Origin: Cladocopium goreaui
Lineage: Eukaryota > Sar > Dinophyceae > Suessiales > Symbiodiniaceae
Reading direction: 5' to 3'
Length of the DNA stretch: 64,000 nt
NCBI GenBank assembly: GCA_947184155.2
Contig: CAMXCT020001868.1
Coordinates: forward strand, 372,001 to 436,000
Positions 11,001-18,634 of this stretch are shown piece after piece. The notes beneath the pieces are model-generated. The model saw only the letters and a list, made by a program, of their open reading frames with translations, did no database searches and was not told the DNA's origin. Position 1 is the first letter of the stretch; each line of letters begins with the position of its first letter. The translations under genes and the position numbers were made by a program.

Positions 11001-14000
11001 CCGACTGCTGCTGCACCGGATGCAAACCTAAAAGCGAAGCCTAAGGCTACTCCCAAGGAGAAGGCAGCACCCAAGGCGAAGGCCAAGGCCGATGCAGCTC
11101 CAGTTCTACCATCTCCTCAGCCGAAACAGCATGCGAAAGGGAAAGGAAAAGGTCAAGGGAAAGGAAAGGATCGAGCAAACAGCCGAAGTACCAGCCCTAG
11201 ATCCAAGAAGAAAATCCCATGCCATTTCCACTTCATCAAGAAAGCATGCAGAAAAGGCAAAGATTGCGAATACAGTCACGACCAAAAGGTGTTTGATGCG
11301 AACAAGAACGCAAAAGGCAATGGTCGGAAGCCAGGAACTCCAAGAAGTCAATCTCCGGCAAACAAGACCAAGAAGATTGATGAGCCATGCTGGCATTGGG
11401 CTAAAGGCAAGTGTCGGTATGGAGACAAATGCAACAAACGCCACGATCCTCATCTATTCAACACTGCTCCAAACACTGAAGCACCAAGCTCAAAGGCTAC
11501 ACCTGCACTTATCCATGATTGGAGTGATGATGAAGGGACGTTCCATAAGGTTGCATCGAACGTGATCAAGAAGAAGGTCAGATTTGATGAGTCGAAGAAT
11601 CACGTTCAAACTTACGTGAAGAAGGACTTCGTGAAGTGCAGCCGGAAATCCCAAACTACTCCCAAAGGTCATGGTAAAGTTGGTAAGCCCACTGATCAGG
11701 TAAGGAAAGATGAGCAATGGTCTTATTCATGTAGGTTAGCCTCGAGCCGAGGGAAAGCAATGGCTATTCTGATCGATGAGAAGGGTGAGTACAGTGACAT
11801 TGATGAAGTCCTGGTCATCGTCGGCCCTAGCATGGACATTCTGATCAGACTCGACGTCGAGGACGATGAGGTGTCCAGGGAAGTTTTCGTGGAGAACTAT
11901 GTTCAGCACATTGAAGGTCGATATGGCAAAAGGGGCAACACAATGTGTATCACTGTTCCTGTTGAGGAGAGAGATAAGAGATTCATATTGGATTCTGGGA
12001 GTGGTCATGATCTCATTTCATCCACACGAATAAGTAGAATGGATCTCCCAACTTATGATGACAAGGTCGTCAACTTCCACACTGCAAATGGGGTAACGTG
12101 TTCGACCAAACGGTCAAGTATCAAGTTCGAGGCATTCAGCGAACCAGCAGAAGCACACATCCTGGAAGATACACCTTCAGTGCTCTCAATGGGAAAGCGG
12201 TGCGTCGACCTTGGTTATTCATTTGTATGGCCGACAGGACGAACTCCATTCATGTTAGATCCCAACGGCAACATCATCGAAATGACCGTCAAAGACTACA
12301 TTCCCTATGTGAGCGTCGATCAAGAGAAGAGAAAGTTGAGATCATCCTGTGTGGAAAAGATTATGGCAGTTCTTGATGACGGATGCTCAACGTCAGAAGG
12401 CGAAGGTCTTTTGGTCATTGATGGAGAAAGTGGGGATGAGCTTGAGGATCTTTCCGACTCCGTTGGACGATCCGATGTTAAGTCTCCCAAAAGATCAGTG
12501 AAGAAACGTAAGAAAGCAAAATTAAGAAGTGATCAACACGAAATTGCTGTTGGAAGTGATGCAGGTGATGATGATGAAGTATCGGGCTTTGCCGATGAGT
12601 ATGCCGAGTTTGAGGACGACGGATACGATCCCAGCATCGCACCCGATGACATCCACGGAGATCATCAAATCGAAGTTGAAGAAATTCCTGAAGATGGAGG
12701 AGGTGAAGATGACGATGATGTCATTGACGTTGATGAGGAAGATGGAGGAGTCCGATTGAGTAAGAGGGGAACTTTGAAGAATGAGGCAAGATCGAAGATT
12801 CATCTTCTAACTCATCGCTATAAGAACCCATATTGTGAGTCGTGCGTGCGTGCCAAGATGAAGCACAGGAAAACGTTCAGAGGAGCATTTCAGCGCAAGC
12901 TCACAAAGTTTGGGGACCTGATCACATTCGACTATGTTGACAACCGTCGTATTGCTGAACAGGACTATGGCGACGACAAAACCATCTTTGTCATCAGGGA
13001 TAGATACACGGGGATGCTTCAATCTTACCCTTCTGCCAGAAAGGACACTGATGCAGTTATACGTGCGGTCAAACAGTTTATGGGCCGTCGTAAGATTCGA
13101 GAAGCATATTCCGATGATGCCCCGCAGTTCGACAAGGCAATGAAGATCCTGAAGATCCCAATGGACACTTCCTTGGCCGGAAAGACCAAGCACAACTCAC
13201 TTGCAGAAAGAACTAACCAATTCGTGCTCGTGGCGGCAACAACATGTCTACTTGAGGCAGGAATTCCACCATGCTTTTGGATGTACGCCATTAGATGTGT
13301 CAGCCATTTGCTAAACATCGAGCCCAACGATGATGAGGTCAGTTCTTGGTGCAAACTTCATGGAGAAGAATTCAAAGGAAAGATGATACCCTTTGGTGCC
13401 CTCGTGTGCTTCAAGCCCAGTGGTTCACGTGAACGAGAACAACAACACAAGTTTGACCCTATGGGAATTCCTGGAGTGTTCGCCGGATACTCCATTGGTC
13501 CCGGGCTCCATTGGTCAAGAAAGTACAGGGTATGGGCGCTATGTGATTGGAGTAAGCAGAACTTAGCCTATGATGCCGAGAAGCCCATCGCCAAGCTGAG
13601 GACTCCACACTACACTGAAAGGGTTGAACTAAAGGAACCCCTTGAATTCCCATGTAAGTTAGAGTATGAAAGGATCAATGTTTCCATTGAAGGATTGAAA
13701 GTGAAAGATCGTCTTGAAGGAAACCCAGAAATTCTACCGCCACCTCCACCGGATGATGATGATGAAGGTGGAGACGATGATGATGGTCATGGTGGTGGTG
13801 GTGAACCTTCGTCGAAGGTCCCACGTGAACCAACTGAGGGAGAGTTGGAGGCTGAAAGGCACTTTGACGCAATATCTGAAAGATTGGGACCACCGGGTAT
13901 CGACAAGCCAGCACATCCAGATCTTCATGTACCAGAAGGAGGACCAGATCATTACTCCGTCGGGAAGGCTGGGGATGGGGTCGTATACCTGAATGACGAT

Positions 14001-16673
14001 GGTGAATGGGTGAAGCTCAATTCTCGCGGTCATCCATATCGTATTGATGAACGTGGTTTTCGCAGAATATCAACTACTCCAAGGCCTTCGAAGTATACCC
14101 CTGACGAGTGGAGGAAGATGTCACCAACTGTCAGAAAAGGGATCGCTAAGGCCGAAGAGAAGAAGATTGAAGCTGAAAAGGAAAAGAAGAAAAGTGACGC
14201 GAAAATCAAGGAAAGCGAGGAGCGAGCAAAGAGGAAAGAAGAAAAGAAGAAAGAGAAAGAAGCAAAGAAAGGCAAATCCTCCAAGAAAGACGATCACGTT
14301 TCAGGACTGGCCATGTCCCAAGACTACGTCCGAAGAGGCAAGGTTTTTCAGTATGGGAAAAGGACCGTTTCTCCCGTCGGGAGAGGGGTCTCTGCCTCTG
14401 CTCCATGTTATTCAGATCTATCAGACACTGACGTACCTGATGATGATGACTTCTTGATGGAGTGGGACGAATGGTCTGAGATTGAGAAGGGCAAGGGGCC
14501 GAAAGCCACATGGAACAACGACAAGGTATATGACTTCAACCAGGGGAAGGTGGTGGCTGCTGCAACATTGCACGACACCAACGATGTGCCCCAAGACGCT
14601 CGTGGCCTCAGTGATGTTTTCCTTCCATTTCCATGTATGCCATGCATTAATCATTGTGATGATCATCGAGAAAAGCTAACTTCAAATGGCAATGGAATCA
14701 ATATCAATAAGATGTTCAACACTGCAGTGGCAAGGCCTGTAGGTCGAAAGGAAATGATGGAAAACGATGATGCACGTAAAGCTATGAGGAAGGAATGGTT
14801 GGGTCAACATGCTGCTGGAGTCTATGATTTCAGTGTCGTTAGAGAATATGATGACGTTGTTCGTGAAGCAAAGGCAAACAAGACTGAGGTTCACATGGCC
14901 AGAGTACATGGTATCTGTGTTGAGAAAAATTATCAATTGCTTGCAGGGAGTCCTAGTAGAAAATTCAAAGGCCGAGGTGTCTTGCTTGGTAACCAGGTGA
15001 AGAACCAATTCTGGGAGGCAGCTTTCTTCCAGGACTTGGGCAATTCTCCAGCTACTTTTGAGGCATCGAGATGGGCTGATTTCTATGGGTGTCTTCCAGG
15101 CCACAATGTAAAACTTGCCGATGCCATTCAGGCATACATTCAAGCAAAACTAACCGGACCACCATGTTGGGTTGAGCTACCTGAAGATGCATGGCCAGAC
15201 GATGTCGATATTCGAAAGTTCCGAAGACCAGTTGTAAGATTGGTTAAAGCTTTATATGGTCACCCCGATTCGGGAACAATGTGGGAACAACACTGTGATC
15301 AGAAAGTTCGTGAACTCGACTTCGTTCCTGTTGGAGAAGAATGGCCCTCAATGTATTTTCATAAGAAACTGAAGTTACTTCTCGTCATCTATGTAGACGA
15401 CTTAAAGCTGGCAGGACCGGAAGAGAACCTGACTAAGGGTTGGGAGATGCTTCGATCAAAACTCAACATCGAGCCCGAGACTGACTTAGGACTCTATCTT
15501 GGTTGTATTTTGAGAAAGGGATCTACCAAACTTCATGATGGAACCCCGGTGTCAACCATGACCTATGACATGGAAGGTTTGTTGAAACTGTCGGTTGAGA
15601 AGTATTTGGACATTGTTGGAAAAGATACGAAGTTGAAACATGTATCCACTCCAAGTCTACCTGAAGAAACAAAGAAGCACAAGTCTAGAGCACCATGTCC
15701 CGGGAACCCCAAGAACAAGAAAGTTTGTCCATGGTGCACTCATGAGTTTGATCCGGACGCTCCATTGTTTTATGAACAAGGAACCCAAGGGGAAGACGTC
15801 TCGCCTGGGGAGTCTGAGAGAGGTGCATTAGCGCCACACGCTGCTAGCGTGTTGATGAAGCTGCTGTACGCGGCGAGGATTGCTCGTTTTGATCTGCTTC
15901 GTTCCATCAATTCCCTGGCCAGGAATGTAACAAAGTGGACCATTGATGACGATGCAAAGTTGTATCACTTAATGTGCTACGTGAATTCCAGCCTATCTAA
16001 AAGAATGACCGGATGGGTTGGGGACCACTTCAATGAATTGACGTTGTCTTTATTTGCTGATGCTGATTTTGCAGGGTGTGCCCAGTCTTTGAGATCAACT
16101 TCAGGGTCTCATATGCATATCCAGGGTAACCACACTCGGTTTCCTTTGTCCGGGGGCAGCAAGCGGCAAGGATGCGTAAGCCATTCGACGCCTGAGGCCG
16201 AAATCGTTGCAGCCGATGTCACCCTCCGTACTATGGGCTTGCCCGCAATGAGCATCTGGGAAACGCTGACGGGAAAGTCGCCCAAATTATTGTTTCATGA
16301 TGACAATCAGGGCATGATCGGTGTAGTCAGGTCGGGTCGTAACCCCACTATGCGGCATCTTGAGAGGACCCATGGCATAGCCATTACTTCCCTCCATGAA
16401 CATTTCACTCGGGAGAACTACGTACTCATGTATGAGGTGACCTCGAAAATGGCCGCTGACATTCACACCAAAGGTTTCAAGAACCCGTTGGCATGGAAAA
16501 GAGCATGTATGCTCATCAACCTGTTGGACCCTGGTGACATCGGTACGAAAGATCTGCTCGATATGGTCTCACCTACCACGGATGTTGATACCACTGTCCG
16601 ACAAGTGTTTCAAACCAAAACTCAAGATGTTCCAAATTTTTCCGTACACCGAAATACCTATTCTACCACCTGA
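8040..16673 (+). CDS. Ty1/copia Gag-Pol polyprotein (2877 aa)
   Basis: One uninterrupted frame. The ATG at 8040 is the first in-frame ATG; the open frame extends upstream only to a TTG. Domains in order: basic N-terminus; long coiled-coil-like region (about 130-650); Pro-rich linker; Gag-like region (about 740-980); basic Ala/Lys/Pro linker; two CCCH zinc fingers, C-x8-C-x5-C-x3-H from C1061 and C-x7-C-x5-C-x3-H from C1117; aspartic protease with D1318-S-G; acidic spacer; HHCC-like H1588/H1592/C1599/C1602; integrase core D1631, D1692, E1723; a charged Lys/Glu region; reverse transcriptase with Y-V-D-D at 2451-2454; RNase H with D2674, D2676 and E2719/E2721. The order is diagnostic of copia. 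Length is about twice a usual copia polyprotein, mainly from the coiled coil and linkers. A Cys-rich insert (CPGNPKNKKVCPWC) lies between RT and RNase H. All catalytic motifs look intact. The frame ends just after a T5 run; see the next entry. Confidence 0.93.
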   Translation: MQGGSGDSRTTQFTFNENAAMPVEEVNQSSPGDTADSGGIRSTRTTQSGWQVTSNRRRIFTQSTPRSSRNSARSDVVRQGHRPSRGRTTPRDRSTRAVTDRIGERTGDSRVKRRSTDTSVASEPIAMIEELRAQCQSLRNQLNNMEAYAASRDQLIHDIEIRFTEYLREHNQNVVDEVNALNNRLSCSANEVAEYQAELMVASQEDEGATIRIQDLERRGALMEHGARRIHQRGMEIQEEYKDEVHHLQGLLGNTEARLQQLHQTNVLTTDIANRLYNEGQEMQTDFQNSIMEYRNRSEMASFSSNQLEVISQQQSIAVHELSERNQLLSEALVQSRKQAELYESSIDEITRESRKKVFEANQAKLESDLKHRNTEHDTVRRIASYRNQEAEAISHLRLESQASANSIARAEHYEELYANEQEMNCELKDEIKLQNTKLRRSLTQGSTTDGRGPDEMLVEDLRNQAKIAQIRVQDLDHEVHECLQENLLLKERLAEVADVGASSLTNAEVRTLKSELESERKMKLASGVQQYERSCMFMGEIQDRDEKIGIKNSEIMDMKGQVDEMKRSLKDSETSVSRVSPDTLPYSAGIPNYDLASRLVIDKLENDVSEANCENAILKSWVSQIDKELNYETNVAHSYREHAVPPQRQPSQSSKRITDLLKEVDNKIADGTEREYYKPPSGWGGPPDPDGPPDPFGPNGPGPPPEPPGLPSVRGSQRDSADDVSTAAYTAEEVPRMSRREADKVYVSPWPKQQNLGVWQSDLIKSVVLSANDGDKAAWEAWLQPAIRPNPDIELLNGSGGQRYQSIDAKLSIALSNVIAQAGDVARHVAIKLRLRTQSHSRRGTYVMGREILAMILEHFRTPGQRETAFTMEHIVSMKYLGDSNLEVFYEKWMEMVSNMMPDDVPPDDWLRDALYKKIRNSSLMLFDIKQYESWIEGDHRRNYRYLLDVIERHISRIREDKHVAAREKYARDFAGGGKPSAPAPNPTAAAPDANLKAKPKATPKEKAAPKAKAKADAAPVLPSPQPKQHAKGKGKGQGKGKDRANSRSTSPRSKKKIPCHFHFIKKACRKGKDCEYSHDQKVFDANKNAKGNGRKPGTPRSQSPANKTKKIDEPCWHWAKGKCRYGDKCNKRHDPHLFNTAPNTEAPSSKATPALIHDWSDDEGTFHKVASNVIKKKVRFDESKNHVQTYVKKDFVKCSRKSQTTPKGHGKVGKPTDQVRKDEQWSYSCRLASSRGKAMAILIDEKGEYSDIDEVLVIVGPSMDILIRLDVEDDEVSREVFVENYVQHIEGRYGKRGNTMCITVPVEERDKRFILDSGSGHDLISSTRISRMDLPTYDDKVVNFHTANGVTCSTKRSSIKFEAFSEPAEAHILEDTPSVLSMGKRCVDLGYSFVWPTGRTPFMLDPNGNIIEMTVKDYIPYVSVDQEKRKLRSSCVEKIMAVLDDGCSTSEGEGLLVIDGESGDELEDLSDSVGRSDVKSPKRSVKKRKKAKLRSDQHEIAVGSDAGDDDEVSGFADEYAEFEDDGYDPSIAPDDIHGDHQIEVEEIPEDGGGEDDDDVIDVDEEDGGVRLSKRGTLKNEARSKIHLLTHRYKNPYCESCVRAKMKHRKTFRGAFQRKLTKFGDLITFDYVDNRRIAEQDYGDDKTIFVIRDRYTGMLQSYPSARKDTDAVIRAVKQFMGRRKIREAYSDDAPQFDKAMKILKIPMDTSLAGKTKHNSLAERTNQFVLVAATTCLLEAGIPPCFWMYAIRCVSHLLNIEPNDDEVSSWCKLHGEEFKGKMIPFGALVCFKPSGSREREQQHKFDPMGIPGVFAGYSIGPGLHWSRKYRVWALCDWSKQNLAYDAEKPIAKLRTPHYTERVELKEPLEFPCKLEYERINVSIEGLKVKDRLEGNPEILPPPPPDDDDEGGDDDDGHGGGGEPSSKVPREPTEGELEAERHFDAISERLGPPGIDKPAHPDLHVPEGGPDHYSVGKAGDGVVYLNDDGEWVKLNSRGHPYRIDERGFRRISTTPRPSKYTPDEWRKMSPTVRKGIAKAEEKKIEAEKEKKKSDAKIKESEERAKRKEEKKKEKEAKKGKSSKKDDHVSGLAMSQDYVRRGKVFQYGKRTVSPVGRGVSASAPCYSDLSDTDVPDDDDFLMEWDEWSEIEKGKGPKATWNNDKVYDFNQGKVVAAATLHDTNDVPQDARGLSDVFLPFPCMPCINHCDDHREKLTSNGNGININKMFNTAVARPVGRKEMMENDDARKAMRKEWLGQHAAGVYDFSVVREYDDVVREAKANKTEVHMARVHGICVEKNYQLLAGSPSRKFKGRGVLLGNQVKNQFWEAAFFQDLGNSPATFEASRWADFYGCLPGHNVKLADAIQAYIQAKLTGPPCWVELPEDAWPDDVDIRKFRRPVVRLVKALYGHPDSGTMWEQHCDQKVRELDFVPVGEEWPSMYFHKKLKLLLVIYVDDLKLAGPEENLTKGWEMLRSKLNIEPETDLGLYLGCILRKGSTKLHDGTPVSTMTYDMEGLLKLSVEKYLDIVGKDTKLKHVSTPSLPEETKKHKSRAPCPGNPKNKKVCPWCTHEFDPDAPLFYEQGTQGEDVSPGESERGALAPHAASVLMKLLYAARIARFDLLRSINSLARNVTKWTIDDDAKLYHLMCYVNSSLSKRMTGWVGDHFNELTLSLFADADFAGCAQSLRSTSGSHMHIQGNHTRFPLSGGSKRQGCVSHSTPEAEIVAADVTLRTMGLPAMSIWETLTGKSPKLLFHDDNQGMIGVVRSGRNPTMRHLERTHGIAITSLHEHFTRENYVLMYEVTSKMAADIHTKGFKNPLAWKRACMLINLLDPGDIGTKDLLDMVSPTTDVDTTVRQVFQTKTQDVPNFSVHRNTYSTT
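14371..14383 (+). other. CTCCCG-T-CGGGAG hairpin inside gag-pol
   Basis: Perfect 6-bp stem within the coding sequence at SPVGRG, in the context TTTCTCCCGTCGGGAGAG, nearly the same as the 5' leader copy at 7942-7959. A CCCGTCGGG core also occurs at 24396-24404 in ORF 3. Coding constraint alone does not explain the shared flanks. Confidence 0.35.
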
Positions 16674-17604
16674 GGTGTATCAGAAGGGTCTTTCTGGTAA
16701 AGAACAAGTACAACAACTACCCGGTATGGATCCCATATTGGTTGTTAAGACGCCAACTTTCTTCAGAAAGCGACCACCCGGTGTATCATTGCCTCATGAT
16801 TGTTTGAGAAGTACCTGGATACTATCTCATGGCAAATGGATCAAGGTTGAGGATCGAGTTCCACCCGTTCAACAACAAGACCGTTTTGATCAATGGGTAG
16901 AACGAGCTTGTTTCCAATACCATCCGTGTCAATTTAGTATATCACCGTCGGTGATTACTAGGCAATCAGCTGGTGTTGTCTCACCGGGACACCTGGCGTC
17001 AACAGCACGACAAGGGCTCCATGCTGCTGCGGTGCCGACTCGTCAGACTACAGTCCTGAAGTATCCTCAGTTAACTGTGGGGGTAGGTCAACTATTTTGT
17101 CATCAATCCCATGGAAACGAACCCACAACCATTCATGCAGCTCCATGTGGTACTGCTCGGGTGATCAACACGCTCCTTCGAGTTGTTCATGGGGGGAGTT
17201 CTGGATGGGGTAGTCTTCCAATGGGATTTCCTCCGACGGGGGACCCCGATGATGATCCATATCCCACAGAAAACAAAGATCCCAATCGACGACGAATTGT
17301 ATTCGCCGGTGGTGACGTGATTGCTGGTAGGGTGTCAAAAGACAAAGCCTATAACCCATCAATGTCATCAAGAAAGGGAAAGAAAATATCCAAAAATGAA
17401 AGTGATCAAGATGAGTGGATATGGAAGGATGAAACAACATTGATGAGAGTGCACAAAGTACCAAGAAGAAAGATGTTTACCCCCAAAGAGGCTGACTTTC
17501 TGCCATGTAAGCTGAGACGGTTTAGAGATGAACGGGAAACCAACCAAGTGTTTCAGTCAAGTGGGAGATTGATCCACGACTCATGGAGATTGGTGGGGAA
17601 ATAA
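16627..17604 (+). CDS. Accessory ORF segment 2a of the retrotransposon, unknown function
   Basis: This frame is +1 to gag-pol and overlaps its last 47 bases. The first usable ATG is at 16627. Deleting one T from the TTTTT run at 16637-16641 would fuse the end of pol (VPNF) directly to PYTEIPILPPEVY, so the segment probably began as a continuation of the polyprotein. The 325 residues include DPILVVKTP, STWILSHGKWIKVEDRV and RFDQWVERACFQYHP, then a charged stretch with many Lys/Asp. No domain recognised. It ends with TAA at 17602-17604, right after a GGGG run where the reading continues in the next frame. It could be expressed by +1 frameshifting, or the shift could be a mutation or assembly error. 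Confidence 0.6.
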   Translation: MFQIFPYTEIPILPPEVYQKGLSGKEQVQQLPGMDPILVVKTPTFFRKRPPGVSLPHDCLRSTWILSHGKWIKVEDRVPPVQQQDRFDQWVERACFQYHPCQFSISPSVITRQSAGVVSPGHLASTARQGLHAAAVPTRQTTVLKYPQLTVGVGQLFCHQSHGNEPTTIHAAPCGTARVINTLLRVVHGGSSGWGSLPMGFPPTGDPDDDPYPTENKDPNRRRIVFAGGDVIAGRVSKDKAYNPSMSSRKGKKISKNESDQDEWIWKDETTLMRVHKVPRRKMFTPKEADFLPCKLRRFRDERETNQVFQSSGRLIHDSWRLVGK

Positions 17605-18634
17605 CATCGAGAAGACCAATAAAAGAAATGAATTTTGGACAGGGACCACTACCTTCAAGATCATATCCAATGCAGACATCAAAGATGTGATGGACAGCGG
17701 GTCTGACGTGGAGGACAGGGCATCGTGCCAGGACACTGTGGTCACCTGTATCCTTGATGGGAACATGAAAATCATTCCGTTGGATGACATGTTTATAGCC
17801 CATCATTACAAGTTGAAGCATGAGACCAGAAAACAAAATGATTGGGATATTCAGATGAATTTGCATCGAAAGAATGGGAAGATCCTGACATATCATTTCA
17901 AGCAATCCTATGCTGATTTTCTCGGGAAGATACTCAATGACGTTACCATATCACTCAACGTCTATGAGATGAAGGATGATGTCCCATGCTTGCTCCTTAT
18001 GTGTGCCGAAACGCAAAGTATCATCACCAAGATTCACAAACAGAGTCGGTTTAGGATGATGCATGTGGTCACAATCACCGAAGATGACAACCTCATGTCC
18101 AACTACGGAAGGGCAAAATGGAGACGTTGCATCAGGGGTCCTAGTGACTGCGTGTTCTTTGCGGGACCTTGCACCGGTGGTTCACCGTGGAATCGGTTAA
18201 ACAAAAACGTGAGTGAGGTCACAGCACACAACATCAGAATGAAAGCACTTCTTTATTGGGAGCTATGGGAAGAGTTCACATTGTGTCTGCAGCGTGTACA
18301 TGTTTTGCATGCAATGGCATTGTTGGAACTACCTCGAGGATGCGATTATTGGAATGATGAGAGAATGAAGTTTCTGATCAATGGGACCCAATCAACTGTG
18401 CATGACTTTGATGGATGCATGTATGGTTTGAAGTCACAATTCAAAGATGTTGGGACCGCAATCAAGAAACCGTGGAGGATCGTATCATGGGGGGTTAAGT
18501 TCTTTGACTTGCATGCGAAATGTGATGGCTCACACACTCACGGTCATGTGCGGGCAGAGAAACACGTGCAACACAATTATATACCGAGAAGATTGTCAGA
18601 TCTATCCTTCGAGGTGTCACCAATCAAATGTTGA
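17573..18634 (+). CDS. Accessory ORF segment 2b, cytosine-methyltransferase-like motifs
   Basis: This frame is open from 17573 without an early ATG (first ATG 17690). It takes over from segment 2a at the GGGG run (17595-17598), reading NNIEKTNKRNEFWTGTTTFK. The central part has VFFAGPCTGGSPWNRLN (Cys codon at 18170) and, about 50 residues later, LLELPRGCDYW (Glu codon at 18326), then DGCMYGL, KKPWRI and KCDGSHTH. A Pro-Cys motif followed by an E-x-P motif at this spacing recalls motifs IV and VI of C5 DNA methyltransferases, but the usual SAM-binding FxGxG motif is not clear. Methyltransferase capture by dinoflagellate LTR elements is documented, which makes the idea reasonable. The frame runs out at TGA 18632-18634, while the protein-like reading moves to the next ORF's frame near 18584. 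Confidence 0.5.
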   Translation, partial: STTHGDWWGNNIEKTNKRNEFWTGTTTFKIISNADIKDVMDSGSDVEDRASCQDTVVTCILDGNMKIIPLDDMFIAHHYKLKHETRKQNDWDIQMNLHRKNGKILTYHFKQSYADFLGKILNDVTISLNVYEMKDDVPCLLLMCAETQSIITKIHKQSRFRMMHVVTITEDDNLMSNYGRAKWRRCIRGPSDCVFFAGPCTGGSPWNRLNKNVSEVTAHNIRMKALLYWELWEEFTLCLQRVHVLHAMALLELPRGCDYWNDERMKFLINGTQSTVHDFDGCMYGLKSQFKDVGTAIKKPWRIVSWGVKFFDLHAKCDGSHTHGHVRAEKHVQHNYIPRRLSDLSFEVSPIKC

